Of a stretch of DNA of 54,180 bases, positions 43,780 through 52,313 are shown in pieces. Each line of letters begins with the position of its first letter. Position 1 is the first letter of the stretch. The notes under the pieces were generated by a model that had not been told where the DNA came from, ran no database searches, and worked only from the letters and a program-made list of their open reading frames with translations. Location of the stretch: contig NZ_JAETGO010000027.1 in NCBI RefSeq assembly GCF_016765695.1, forward strand, positions 1 to 54,180. The letters run 5' to 3'. Source of the stretch: Sporosalibacterium faouarense (GTDB lineage Bacteria > Bacillota > Clostridia > Tissierellales > VENL01). A program made the position numbers and the translations under genes.

Positions 43780-44676
43780 ATGGCAAAGATAGTACAATGT
43801 GTACCTAACTTTAGTGAAGGTAGAGATAAAGATATTATTGAGAAGATAGTTGAAGAGGTAAGAAAAGTAGAGGGAACTAAGTTATTAGACTATGCACCTG
43901 ACAAAGACCATAACAGATGCGTTGTTACCTTTATAGGTGATCCTAGTGCAGTTAAGGAAGCAGCTTTTAATTTATGTAAGAAAGCATCTGAGCTTATTGA
44001 TATGTCAAAGCACTCAGGAGAGCATCCAAGAATGGGAGCAACAGACGTTATACCTCTTATTCCTATATCAGAAGTTACTATGGATGAGTGTATAGATATG
44101 TCTAAAGAATTGGGTGAAAAAATAGGTAATGAATTAGGTATTTCAGTATTCTTATATGAGAAATCTGCTTCGGCAACCCATAGATCAAATTTAGCAAAAG
44201 TTAGAAAAGGCCAATATGAGGGTATGAATGAAAAGATGAAGGAAGAAATGTGGAAACCAGACTTTGGTCCAATTGAATTAAATACAAAATCAGGAGTTAC
44301 TGCTGTTGGAGCTAGAATGCCGTTAGTAGCTTTTAATGTGAATTTAGATACTAATGACCTTAAAATAGCAAATAAAATTGCTAGAGGTATTAGAGGAAGC
44401 AGTGGAGGACTAAAATATTGTAAAGCAATAGGTATAGAGATTAAGGAAAGAGATATAGTACAAGTATCTATGAATATGGTTGACTACACAAAAACTCCTT
44501 TATTTAGAGTATTTGATTTAATTGAAAGAGAAGCTAATAGATATGGAGTAAATGTAATAGGTAGTGAAATAATAGGACTTCTTCCTACAGCTGCATTAAT
44601 TAATTGTGCAGATTACTACCTAAAGCTTGAAGATTTCTCAGATGAACAATTGCTTGAAAAAAGAATTTATGAATAG
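43780..44676 (+). CDS. ftcD: Glutamate formimidoyltransferase
   Basis: Moves the formimino group of N-formimino-glutamate to tetrahydrofolate, releasing glutamate. 298 residues: only the two formiminotransferase subdomains (VPNFSEGRDKDI, SKHSGEHPRMGATDVIP with the active His, PLVAFNVNLDT, GSEIIGLLP). The cyclodeaminase domain found in animal FTCD is absent and no stand-alone fchA gene is visible nearby. ATG with SD AAGGAGG; hutI starts 9 bases after its stop. Confidence 0.94.
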   Translation: MAKIVQCVPNFSEGRDKDIIEKIVEEVRKVEGTKLLDYAPDKDHNRCVVTFIGDPSAVKEAAFNLCKKASELIDMSKHSGEHPRMGATDVIPLIPISEVTMDECIDMSKELGEKIGNELGISVFLYEKSASATHRSNLAKVRKGQYEGMNEKMKEEMWKPDFGPIELNTKSGVTAVGARMPLVAFNVNLDTNDLKIANKIARGIRGSSGGLKYCKAIGIEIKERDIVQVSMNMVDYTKTPLFRVFDLIEREANRYGVNVIGSEIIGLLPTAALINCADYYLKLEDFSDEQLLEKRIYE

Positions 44677-44685
44677 GAGGATTCT

Positions 44686-45960
44686 ATGATAGCTGATATA
44701 GTAGTTAAAAATATTTCTCAGCTAATAACTCTAGAAGGAGAAAATAGACCTAGAGTTGGTAAGGAAATGATGGAAATAGGCTTGATAGAAAATGGTATAT
44801 TAGCAATAAAAGATGGAGTAATAAAATACGTAGGTCAAGGAGAACTTCCATCGAATATACAAATGGATAACGATACACAAATAATTGATGGAAAAGGTAA
44901 AACAGTTACTCCAGGCTTAGTAGATCCCCATACTCATTTGGTTCATGGAGGATCTAGAGAGAACGAATTGGATATGAAATTAAAGGGAGCAAAGTATTTA
45001 GATATTCTAAAGGCCGGCGGTGGAATACACAGTACAGTTAAATCTACTAAAGGTGCTAGCTTTGAAGAGTTATATAAAAAGGCAGAAAAGAGCCTAAATA
45101 CTATGCTAGAATTTGGTATGACAACTGTAGAAGCAAAAAGTGGGTATGGATTAGATACAGAAACGGAATTAAAACAGCTAAGGGTAGCAAAAAAATTAAA
45201 TGAAAATCATCCTGCTGATATAGTTTCAACTTTTTTGGGGGCCCATGCAATTCCAACAGAATATAAAGGAAATGTTGATGAATTTGTTGATATAGTTGTT
45301 AATGACATGATGCCTAAGGTTCAAGAGGAAAAGCTTGCTGACTTTTGTGATGTTTTCTGTGAAGAGGGAGTTTTCACTGTAGAACAAACGAAAAAAATTC
45401 TAAATGCAGCTAAAAAATATGGTATGAAGTCAAAATTACATGCCGATGAAATTGAGCCATTAGGAGGAGCAGAATTATCAGCAGATGTAGAAGCAATCTC
45501 TGCTGACCATCTAGTAGCAGCTAGCGAAAAGGGTATGGAGATGATGGCAGAAAAAGGAGTAATTGCTGATTTACTACCTGGAACATCATTTAATCTTGGA
45601 ATGGGTAAATTTGCTAATGCTAGAAGAATGATAGAGCTAGGAGTTCCTGTGGCGTTGTCTACGGACTATAATCCAGGTAGCTGCCCTACAGAAAACATAC
45701 AATTCATAATGACTTTGGCATCCTTGAGAATGAAAATGACACCAGAAGAGGTAATTACAGCTGTAACAATAAATAGTGCTTGCTCAATTGGAAGACAAGA
45801 GGAAATCGGAAGCATAGCTGTAGGCAAAAAAGCAGATTTAGCTATATTTGATTCTCCTAATATTAGTTATATTATTTATCACTTTGGAATTAATCATATT
45901 GACAAAGTAATTAAAAATGGTCAACTTGTTGTTGACAATGGGAAAATTATAAATGTATAA
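44686..45960 (+). CDS. hutI: Imidazolonepropionase
   Basis: Third step of the pathway: opens 4-imidazolone-5-propionate to N-formimino-glutamate, the substrate of FtcD. 424-residue amidohydrolase with metal ligands DPHTHLVHGGSRENE, KLHADEIEPLGGAELS and LSTDYNPGSCPTENIQF. SD TAGGAGG overlaps the ftcD end, so translation is probably coupled. No hutG or hutF exists here, so the route goes through folate, typical of Clostridia. Confidence 0.96.
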   Translation: MIADIVVKNISQLITLEGENRPRVGKEMMEIGLIENGILAIKDGVIKYVGQGELPSNIQMDNDTQIIDGKGKTVTPGLVDPHTHLVHGGSRENELDMKLKGAKYLDILKAGGGIHSTVKSTKGASFEELYKKAEKSLNTMLEFGMTTVEAKSGYGLDTETELKQLRVAKKLNENHPADIVSTFLGAHAIPTEYKGNVDEFVDIVVNDMMPKVQEEKLADFCDVFCEEGVFTVEQTKKILNAAKKYGMKSKLHADEIEPLGGAELSADVEAISADHLVAASEKGMEMMAEKGVIADLLPGTSFNLGMGKFANARRMIELGVPVALSTDYNPGSCPTENIQFIMTLASLRMKMTPEEVITAVTINSACSIGRQEEIGSIAVGKKADLAIFDSPNISYIIYHFGINHIDKVIKNGQLVVDNGKIINV

Positions 45961-45972
45961 TTAAGTAGTTAT

Positions 45973-46016
45973 AATAGATAGTAGATACTAATTTGTGTTT
46001 ACTATCTATTTTTATT
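45973..46016 (+). terminator. Terminator of the hut operon
   Basis: AATAGATAGTA (45973-45983) pairs with TACTATCTATT (46000-46010), 16-base loop, T-rich tail. Confidence 0.85.
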
Positions 46017-46110
46017 AAAATTGTTTAAATACCTACTTTAGAGGTATTAACATTAAGAATAGATTAGATTTACACTTAATGTTTAAAGAACAGTTAAAGG
46101 AGTGATAATT

Positions 46111-46281
46111 ATGCTATCTAAAGAAAAGATTGCTAGAATAAACTTTTTGGCAAATAAATCGAAAAAAGAAGGATTAACTGATGAAGAGAAAGAAGAACAA
46201 CAGAAACTTAGAAAAGAGTATCTTAAAAACTTTAGAGAAAGCTTTAGAAAACAATTAGATAATATTGAAATAGTTGACTAA
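46111..46281 (+). CDS. YnzC-like UPF0291/DUF896 protein
   Basis: 56 residues: [20 protein letters not shown], then [20 protein letters not shown] and [15 protein letters not shown]. This is the two-helix pattern of the DUF896/YnzC family, small cytoplasmic proteins linked in Bacillus to the SOS-induced yneA operon, with no assigned reaction. ATG with SD AAAGGAGTGA. Confidence 0.9.
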   Translation: MLSKEKIARINFLANKSKKEGLTDEEKEEQQKLRKEYLKNFRESFRKQLDNIEIVD

Positions 46282-46388
46282 ATATCAATTTTTTTTCTTG
46301 AAAGGCAGGAAATGTGCGAAAAATGTAGAATTAAGATATATATAAAGCTGTTGTAACGATTAAGATTAAAATAAAGGGGGTTTTATTC

Positions 46389-46844
46389 ATGGCTGAAAAC
46401 CAATATGTAGTATTCAAGCTTGGTAATGAAGAATATGGTATAGATATTATGAATGTAAGAGAGATAGTTCCTCATCAAGAAAGCATTAAGGTTCCAAATG
46501 CACCTAAGTTTGTCAGTGGTATTATTAACTTCAGAGGTAAGGTTATACCTATTGTAGATCTTAAGAAAAGATTTGATTTATTAGAGAAAGAAATTGATGG
46601 TAACACTAGAATAATAGTTATTAATTTAGATGACAGACAGATAGGTTTTATAGTAGATGAAGCATCTCAAACTATAAGACTTGAAGACAAGGATGTTGAC
46701 CCAGCTCCAGATATTGTAAGTAGCATTGAGAGAAGATATATTACAGGCGTTGGAAAAAAGGAAGATAGGTTAATTATCTTAATAGATTTGGAAAAAGTGT
46801 TAACTGAAGAAGAAAAAGAGAAAATAGAGTCTATGGATGTTTAA
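46389..46844 (+). CDS. cheW: CheW-type chemotaxis coupling protein
   Basis: 151 residues, single CheW domain: YVVFKLGNEEYGIDIMNVRE, SGIINFRGKVIPIVDLKKRF, RIIVINLDDRQIGFIVDEAS, ERRYITGVGKKEDRLIILID. It links chemoreceptors to CheA. No CheA, receptor or flagellar gene is close, so it is a stand-alone copy. ATG with SD AAGGGGG. About 100 bases of AT-rich leader after ynzC with no clear terminator. Confidence 0.95.
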   Translation: MAENQYVVFKLGNEEYGIDIMNVREIVPHQESIKVPNAPKFVSGIINFRGKVIPIVDLKKRFDLLEKEIDGNTRIIVINLDDRQIGFIVDEASQTIRLEDKDVDPAPDIVSSIERRYITGVGKKEDRLIILIDLEKVLTEEEKEKIESMDV

Positions 46845-46912
46845 TGAATAAATAAAATGTCTAAAGAAAATTATTGTAGCCTACAGTAGTTGATAAATTT
46901 TTTGCGATTAAT

Positions 46913-46947
46913 CCCCTATAATAAAATTAGTATATTTATTATAGGGG
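46913..46947 (+). promoter_or_regulatory. Perfect 13-bp hairpin that includes the SD of the next gene
   Basis: CCCCTATAATAAA (46913-46925) pairs with TTTATTATAGGGG (46935-46947). The only SD for the GTG at 46957 is AGGGGG (46943-46948), inside the 3' arm. No T tract follows, so translational gating is more likely than termination. Confidence 0.65.
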
Positions 46948-46956
46948 GTCTTATTT

Positions 46957-47436
46957 GTGAGAAGGTTTAAAATTTTACTTACATTGCTTATTTTTATAGC
47001 AATTGTGTTTTCTAGCCGATTAAGTGTACAAGCTTTTTCTTATCAAGATAAGTTTAATGACATAGAGTTATCAAATATAGAAGAATTATTGAGTGAGAGA
47101 ATGCATATTATGAATGAAGGCTTGTTTAATCAAATGGATATTGATACTGTAGAGGAAAAGCTTACCGGGATAGAAAGAGGAAAACTCCTTTTAGAGGATA
47201 TTAATATCATTAAAAAATCAAGAGAGCTACCTACAGATTATAGCTATCCTTTTGGGCTGAAAATAAAGTCTGTCGAAAGTGTTAAATATGAAGAAACAAA
47301 CGTTGAACTTTATTTAGTATTAGAGTGGGAAATAGCTTATAAAGATAAACAAACAAAGGAAGATTTTTTATATAAGATAAAATTATTAAAGCAAAAGGAA
47401 AGATATTATATTTATAATATTGAAGTAATTGAATAA
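46957..47436 (+). CDS. Secreted or lipid-free exported hypothetical protein
   Basis: 159 residues. Signal peptide: basic RRFK, hydrophobic LLTLLIFIAIVF, likely cleavage after SVQAFS-type region (near residue 26). The mature part is mixed alpha/beta with KSVESVKYEETNVELYLVLE and a C-terminal strand YYIYNIEVIE, resembling small NTF2/cystatin-like folds, but no family is recognised. GTG start, SD locked in the hairpin just upstream. Terminator follows. Confidence 0.75.
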   Translation: MRRFKILLTLLIFIAIVFSSRLSVQAFSYQDKFNDIELSNIEELLSERMHIMNEGLFNQMDIDTVEEKLTGIERGKLLLEDINIIKKSRELPTDYSYPFGLKIKSVESVKYEETNVELYLVLEWEIAYKDKQTKEDFLYKIKLLKQKERYYIYNIEVIE

Positions 47437-47440
47437 AGTG

Positions 47441-47465
47441 GCAGAGGGAAATCCTCTGCTTTTTT
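47441..47465 (+). terminator. Intrinsic terminator
   Basis: GCAGAGG-GAAAT-CCTCTGC then T6. Confidence 0.92.
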
Positions 47466-47495
47466 GATATAAAAAAACAGAATGATTTACATTAA

Positions 47496-47524
47496 TTGAC
47501 AATATTTGAACAAATAATTAAAAT
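47496..47524 (+). promoter_or_regulatory. SigA promoter of degSU
   Basis: Consensus TTGACA (47496-47501), 17-base spacer, TAAAAT (47519-47524). Leader of about 110 bases. Confidence 0.75.
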
Positions 47525-47640
47525 TATGATATTATTTTTACATAATAAAGGATAATTAAGCTTTAAAGTAGAATAGATATAGATATCTAGTCTAATTTAT
47601 TATCTTCTTATTTATGAAATATAAGGATGAGGAGTAAGAT

Positions 47641-48813
47641 ATGGAGAAAAATTTAGATAAAAATAGGATTAATGAAATACTTAAAGGTGTATTAGATACC
47701 ATTGAAAGTAGCAAGGAAGAAATTTTTGCTATTACTGAAAAAGTAAGAGAGAACTACCATAGAACAAAACAAGAGTTGGATGAATTGCAAGAGAAAGCTA
47801 GTAAAATAATTAGAGAAGTTGACTTATTAAGAGCCGAAGAGAGAAGACGGAGAAAGAAATTAGTAATAGTTAGTAAAGATTTTCAAACTTACTCTGAAAA
47901 GGATATAAAGGAAGCATATGAAAAGGCAAACGATTTGAGGGTAAAGCTTGTTTTGAAAAGAGAAGAAGAAAAAGCTATTATTGAAAAAAGAAAGAATTTA
48001 GAGTTGAGGTTAAAGGATTCTATAGAAGTACTGGAAAGAGCTGAGAGACTTACAACTCAAGTTAGTGTTGCAATGGGCTATTTAAGTGGTAATTTAAATA
48101 ATATAATTGACACTATTGATAATATGAATAAGAAGCAATTCCTTGGCATTAAAATTATAGAAGCACAAGAAGAGGAAAGGCAAAGAGTTGCAAGGGATAT
48201 TCATGATGGCCCAGCCCAATCTTTGGCTAATCTAGCGTTAAATGCTGAATTATGTGAGAAACTTTTATCCATTGACGTTAATAGAGCTAAAGAAGAACTA
48301 AGAAAACTGAAGCAAATAGTTAGAAGTAATCTAAAAGACGTAAGAAAAATAATATATGATTTAAGGCCCATGTCTTTAGATGACCTTGGATTGGTGCCTA
48401 CGGTTCAGAGATATGTTTCTGTTTTTTCTGAGGAGACAGGGATTAATTCTGACTTACAATTATCAAATGATAAGGAAGAAATTAATCAATATGTGGAAAT
48501 AGCAGCTTTTAGAATAATTCAAGAATCATTAAACAATATTAGGAAACATTCTAAAGCTAAGTATATAAAGGTCAAGATAGAAACAAATCAAGAAAATCTT
48601 AACCTTTATATTGAAGATGATGGAATAGGTTTTGATATGGATAAAGTATCGGAAGCTAATAGCTCGCCAAGTGGTGGTTTTGGATTAATTGGAATAAAGG
48701 AAAGAGCTGAGTTATTAGGCGGTACAATAGATATTGAATCCTCAGTAAACAATGGTACTAAAATTAATGTAAAAATACCTTTAAATGGGAAGGATGATTT
48801 AAATGAAGAGTAA
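47641..48813 (+). CDS. degS: DegS-like cytoplasmic sensor histidine kinase
   Basis: 390 residues, no membrane segment. N-terminal coiled-coil DegS sensor (about 1-170, dense Glu/Lys/Arg), then HisKA_3 dimerisation helix [17 protein letters not shown] with phosphorylated H188, then the HATPase with [22 protein letters not shown] and [16 protein letters not shown]. DegS senses cytoplasmic or surface cues and phosphorylates DegU, controlling exoenzymes, competence and multicellular behaviour in Bacillus. The reading frame overlaps degU by 11 bases. Confidence 0.92.
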   Translation: MEKNLDKNRINEILKGVLDTIESSKEEIFAITEKVRENYHRTKQELDELQEKASKIIREVDLLRAEERRRRKKLVIVSKDFQTYSEKDIKEAYEKANDLRVKLVLKREEEKAIIEKRKNLELRLKDSIEVLERAERLTTQVSVAMGYLSGNLNNIIDTIDNMNKKQFLGIKIIEAQEEERQRVARDIHDGPAQSLANLALNAELCEKLLSIDVNRAKEELRKLKQIVRSNLKDVRKIIYDLRPMSLDDLGLVPTVQRYVSVFSEETGINSDLQLSNDKEEINQYVEIAAFRIIQESLNNIRKHSKAKYIKVKIETNQENLNLYIEDDGIGFDMDKVSEANSSPSGGFGLIGIKERAELLGGTIDIESSVNNGTKINVKIPLNGKDDLNEE

Positions 48814-49462
48814 AATAATAAAAGTATTAATAGCTGACGATCATTCCCTAATGAGACAGGGATTAAAAAAGATTTTAGAGTTAGAAAAGGACATTGAGGT
48901 AGTAGCACAGGCAGAAGATGGTGAAGAAACTGTAAAAAAGACATTAGAGCATAAACCTCATGTTATTTTGTTAGATATTAATATGCCTAGGATGAATGGA
49001 ATTGAAGCATTAAGGAGATTAAGAGATATAGGTGTCGAAACTAAGGTTATTATTTTAACTATACATGATGATAGGGAATATTTAAATGAGACAATAAATA
49101 TCGGTGCTAATGGATATGTTTTGAAGGATGCCGAATCCGATAGCTTAATTAAAGCTATTAGAGATGTAGCCAACGGAGAAACATACATTCAGCCTAGTAT
49201 ATCTAGTCTTTTGGCATCAGAAATGAGCAGTGAAGAGACTAAAACAGAAGATCAATTAAAAATTGAAGCATTAACTAAAAGAGAATATGAAGTTTTAATA
49301 TTAATTGCTGAAGGATTAAATAATAGAGAAATAGCTGAGAAGCTTTTTATTAGTGAAAAGACTGTGAAAAATCATGTTTCTAATATATTCAAAAAAATAG
49401 AAGTATGTGATAGAATTCAAGCTGCTATATTTGCATATAAAAATAATATTAAGAAGTTATAA
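48803..49462 (+). CDS. degU: DegU-like NarL-family response regulator
   Basis: 219 residues. Receiver: [10 protein letters not shown] with acidic pocket D12/D13, phospho-acceptor D58 in [13 protein letters not shown], Thr in ILTIHDD and Lys in [10 protein letters not shown]-terminal LuxR-type helix-turn-helix: [20 protein letters not shown] and [19 protein letters not shown]. Start lies inside degS, so the two are translationally coupled. Partner of the DegS-like kinase. Confidence 0.94.
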   Translation: MKSKIIKVLIADDHSLMRQGLKKILELEKDIEVVAQAEDGEETVKKTLEHKPHVILLDINMPRMNGIEALRRLRDIGVETKVIILTIHDDREYLNETINIGANGYVLKDAESDSLIKAIRDVANGETYIQPSISSLLASEMSSEETKTEDQLKIEALTKREYEVLILIAEGLNNREIAEKLFISEKTVKNHVSNIFKKIEVCDRIQAAIFAYKNNIKKL

Positions 49463-49549
49463 CTTTTTTTAATATTATTTGACATTTTTTTGTCACGTAT
49501 TGTAGTATAATATTTAGGAACACTAAATTTATATATTGGAGGGATATAC

Positions 49550-50977
49550 ATGTCAGAAAAATCAGAAGGCAAAAAATTACAGGAAAAGTTAACTCACAAG
49601 TGGAGCAATGTTTGGGAAAAAATTAGTGAAAGTGAACAAGAAAAGGTTTTCAGCTTTAATGATGAATATAAGACATTTCTTGATACAGGGAAAACAGAAA
49701 GAGAATCTGCTAGAGAGATAATTAGAATAGCAAAAGAAAATGGATACATAAGTATTGATGAAGCGATTGAAAAAAATATTGAATTAAGCCCTGGTACTAA
49801 AATATATGCTGATAACAAAGATAAGGGAGTAGTAATGTTTGTCATTGGTGAAGAGGATATAACAAAGGGTATGAATATTGTAGGTTCTCACATTGATGTT
49901 CCTAGAATAGACTTAAAACAATTCCCATTATATGAGGATTCAGAATTAGCTTTACTAAAGACTCATTATTATGGTGGAATTAAGAAATATCAATGGGTTG
50001 CTTTACCATTAGCTTTACATGGTACAGTAATCAAAAATAATGGAGAAAAAATTGATATTGTTATAGGTGAAGATGAAAATGAGCCTGTTTTTATGATTAC
50101 AGACTTACTTCCTCATTTAGCTAAAGATCAATATGCTAAAAAGCTAGGTGAAGGTATAACAGGTGAAGGCTTAAATATTATAATAGGAAGTATACCTTAT
50201 AATGAAGATGACCTTAAAGATAAGATTAAGCTTAATATCTTAAGTATGTTAAATGAAAAATATGGTATAACTGAAGAAGACTTTACTACTGCTGAATTAG
50301 AAGCTGTTCCAGCTGGTAAATCTCGTGACGTTGGATTAGATAGAAGTTTAGTTGGGTCATATGGTCACGATGATAGAGTTTGCGCATTTACATCTTTAAA
50401 AGCTATTCTAGAGGTAGATAAGCCAAGAAGAACTGCTGTAGGACTATTTGTTGACAAAGAAGAGATAGGTAGCGTTGGAAATACGGGTATGCAGTCTAAA
50501 TTCTTTGAAAATATGGTAGCTGAATTAGTGGCTCTTATGGATAGTCAGTATTCTGAAATCAAAACTAAGAGGGCAATGGCTAATTCAAGGGTATTATCTG
50601 CAGATGTTTCTGCTGGATTTGATCCAAATTATCCAGAGGTACTTGACAAAAGAAATGCTCCTTATATAGGAAAGGGTATAACTTTAGTTAAATTTACTGG
50701 AGTTAGGGGAAAAGCAGGAAGTAATGATGCTAACTCAGAATACATCAGCGATATTAGAAGAATTTTTAATGAGAATAATGTAGTTTGGCAAATGGGTGAA
50801 TTAGGAAAGGTTGATCAAGGTGGCGGTGGAACTATCGCTTATATGCTTGCTAACTATGGTATGGAAGTAGTTGATTGTGGAGTGCCAGTGTTAAGTATGC
50901 ATGCACCTTATGAACTTGTAAGTAAAGCAGATGTTTATATGACTTACAAGGGATATAAAGCTTTCTATCTAGCATAA
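49550..50977 (+). CDS. M18-family aminopeptidase
   Basis: 475 residues. Dinuclear zinc site: VGSHIDVPRIDLK, SYGHDDRVCAF, DKEEIGSVGNTGM (catalytic Glu pair), SADVSAGFDPNY and VLSMHAPYE. M18 enzymes form large dodecamers and remove acidic or neutral N-terminal residues from peptides in the cytoplasm. Works downstream of oligopeptidases such as PepF. ATG with SD TTGGAGGG. Confidence 0.95.
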   Translation: MSEKSEGKKLQEKLTHKWSNVWEKISESEQEKVFSFNDEYKTFLDTGKTERESAREIIRIAKENGYISIDEAIEKNIELSPGTKIYADNKDKGVVMFVIGEEDITKGMNIVGSHIDVPRIDLKQFPLYEDSELALLKTHYYGGIKKYQWVALPLALHGTVIKNNGEKIDIVIGEDENEPVFMITDLLPHLAKDQYAKKLGEGITGEGLNIIIGSIPYNEDDLKDKIKLNILSMLNEKYGITEEDFTTAELEAVPAGKSRDVGLDRSLVGSYGHDDRVCAFTSLKAILEVDKPRRTAVGLFVDKEEIGSVGNTGMQSKFFENMVAELVALMDSQYSEIKTKRAMANSRVLSADVSAGFDPNYPEVLDKRNAPYIGKGITLVKFTGVRGKAGSNDANSEYISDIRRIFNENNVVWQMGELGKVDQGGGGTIAYMLANYGMEVVDCGVPVLSMHAPYELVSKADVYMTYKGYKAFYLA

Positions 50978-51015
50978 GATCTTGTTAAATTGATTTATGA
51001 ATTAAATAGTAAAAG

Positions 51016-51047
51016 GAAACTCTGGATAATAATTTATCCAGAGTTTC
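51016..51047. terminator. Bidirectional terminator between converging genes
   Basis: GAAACTCTGGATAA (51016-51029) pairs exactly with TTATCCAGAGTTTC (51034-51047). Confidence 0.9.
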
Positions 51048-51050
51048 TAC

Positions 51051-51965
51051 TTATATATTCCTATTTACTGAAACATACTCAATTACAAAGTTTCTGAATG
51101 CTTGACCTAATGGAGACAAATGTCTATTTTTATGATATACAAAATAGAAATTTCTCTTTAAAGAAATATTCTTTATATCGTAGGATTTAAATAAACCCAA
51201 CTCAACTTCTCTTTCTATTGCTCGCTTAGAAATAATACTTATACCAGTCTTTAACTCAATAAATTTTTTAATAGTTGCTGTATCTTTAATACATGCTACT
51301 ACATTCAACTTATTGAGGTCAACACCACTATTTTTAAGTGCTTTTTCGAATAACAACCTCGATCCAGAACCCTTTTCTCTTAATATAACGTTTTCCTGAA
51401 GTATCGTATCTAAATCAAGGGTGGATTTATCTGCTAAATTGTATTTCTTATCACTAGGTGCAACGACTACTAATTCGTCCTCTATCAAGTCAATATAATC
51501 TAAATGAGGAGAGTGGAACTTTGCGCCGACAATTCCAAAATCATTAACTCCTGAAAGGATATTTTCAATAACATTTCTTGAATCATTATCATTTATTGAA
51601 AAAGTAATCTCTGGATATTTTTGAGAAAATTCCTTTAGAATATAAGGTAAAACATATTGTCTAGGAATAGAACTAGAGCTTATGTTTAAATGCCCTTGAA
51701 TCTTTCCTTTATATGATCCTATAGCGAATTGAGCCATGTCTCTCATATTAATAATATTTAAAGCATGCTTATATAATAGCGTGCCTGCTTCAGTAGCTGA
51801 AATATTTTTTCCAAGTCGATTAATAAGTAAAGTGCCCAATTCATTTTCGAGATTTTGAATATGATTTGTTATAGTAGGTTGTGTTAAATACAGTTTATCT
51901 GCCGCTTTAGAAAAGCTTTTAAGTTTTACTACCTCTACAAAGGTTTCAAGTTGTCTAAAATCCAT
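51051..51965 (-). CDS. LysR-family transcriptional regulator
   Basis: 304 residues. N-terminal winged helix (MDFRQLETFVEVVKLKSFSK, QPTITNHIQNLENELG), then a periplasmic-binding-like effector domain (GHLNISSSSIPRQYVLPYIL, REKGSGSRLLFEKAL). The pattern resembles the clostridial group often annotated as selenium-metabolism-associated LysR regulators, but no selenium genes are in view, so this is tentative. ATG with SD GGTGATAAA. Its own promoter is at 52024-51996. Confidence 0.92.
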   Translation of the reverse strand: MDFRQLETFVEVVKLKSFSKAADKLYLTQPTITNHIQNLENELGTLLINRLGKNISATEAGTLLYKHALNIINMRDMAQFAIGSYKGKIQGHLNISSSSIPRQYVLPYILKEFSQKYPEITFSINDNDSRNVIENILSGVNDFGIVGAKFHSPHLDYIDLIEDELVVVAPSDKKYNLADKSTLDLDTILQENVILREKGSGSRLLFEKALKNSGVDLNKLNVVACIKDTATIKKFIELKTGISIISKRAIEREVELGLFKSYDIKNISLKRNFYFVYHKNRHLSPLGQAFRNFVIEYVSVNRNI

Positions 51966-51995
51966 TTTATCACCGCTTTTGTTTTATTACCTTAA

Positions 51996-52024
51996 ATATT
52001 AAATTAAAATTGCATTAATGTCAA
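51996..52024 (-). promoter_or_regulatory. SigA promoter of the LysR gene
   Basis: On the minus strand: TTGACA (52024-52019), 17-base spacer, TAATAT (52001-51996). About 25 bases before the gene start. Confidence 0.7.
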
Positions 52025-52030
52025 TAAAGC

Positions 52031-52087
52031 AAAATAAAAAGCTTCTACTTAATAAGCAGAAGCTCCTGAGTTAAAAGGGGGACTCAG
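52031..52087 (-). terminator. Two adjacent hairpins ending in a T tract, upstream of the LysR promoter
   Basis: On the minus strand: CTGAGT/ACTCAG with a C5-rich loop (52087-52066), then AGCTTCTGCTT/AAGTAGAAGCT with a TATTA-type loop (52064-52040), then TTTTATTTT. It terminates a short transcript made before the LysR promoter. On the plus strand the order can also fold, but with a poorer T tract. Confidence 0.6.
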
Positions 52088-52135
52088 TTCTTTTATTAAT
52101 TTTGTAATTATATAATAACAAAATAACATTACCAT
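52049..52135 (-). CDS. Possible 28-residue peptide in the LysR upstream region
   Basis: ATG at 52135 to TAA at 52049. A hydrophobic start (MVMLFCYYIITKLIK) followed by ELSPPFNSGASAY; the end of the frame is built into the two hairpins. No convincing SD is present, so this is a candidate only. Confidence 0.25.
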   Translation of the reverse strand: MVMLFCYYIITKLIKELSPPFNSGASAY

Positions 52136-52313
52136 TTTATGACAACAATATTAAGATTATATTACAATGGGAGCTTGGAAAATCAAATATGCTAAGGGAT
52201 TTATTAATTTATGACAAAATAGGAGAAAGCGACATATAATATTATGCGGAAATTTAATAGCGACTGATTCATAAAGGCTGAAATTTATTATATTATAAAG
52301 TGAGTTGATATTA

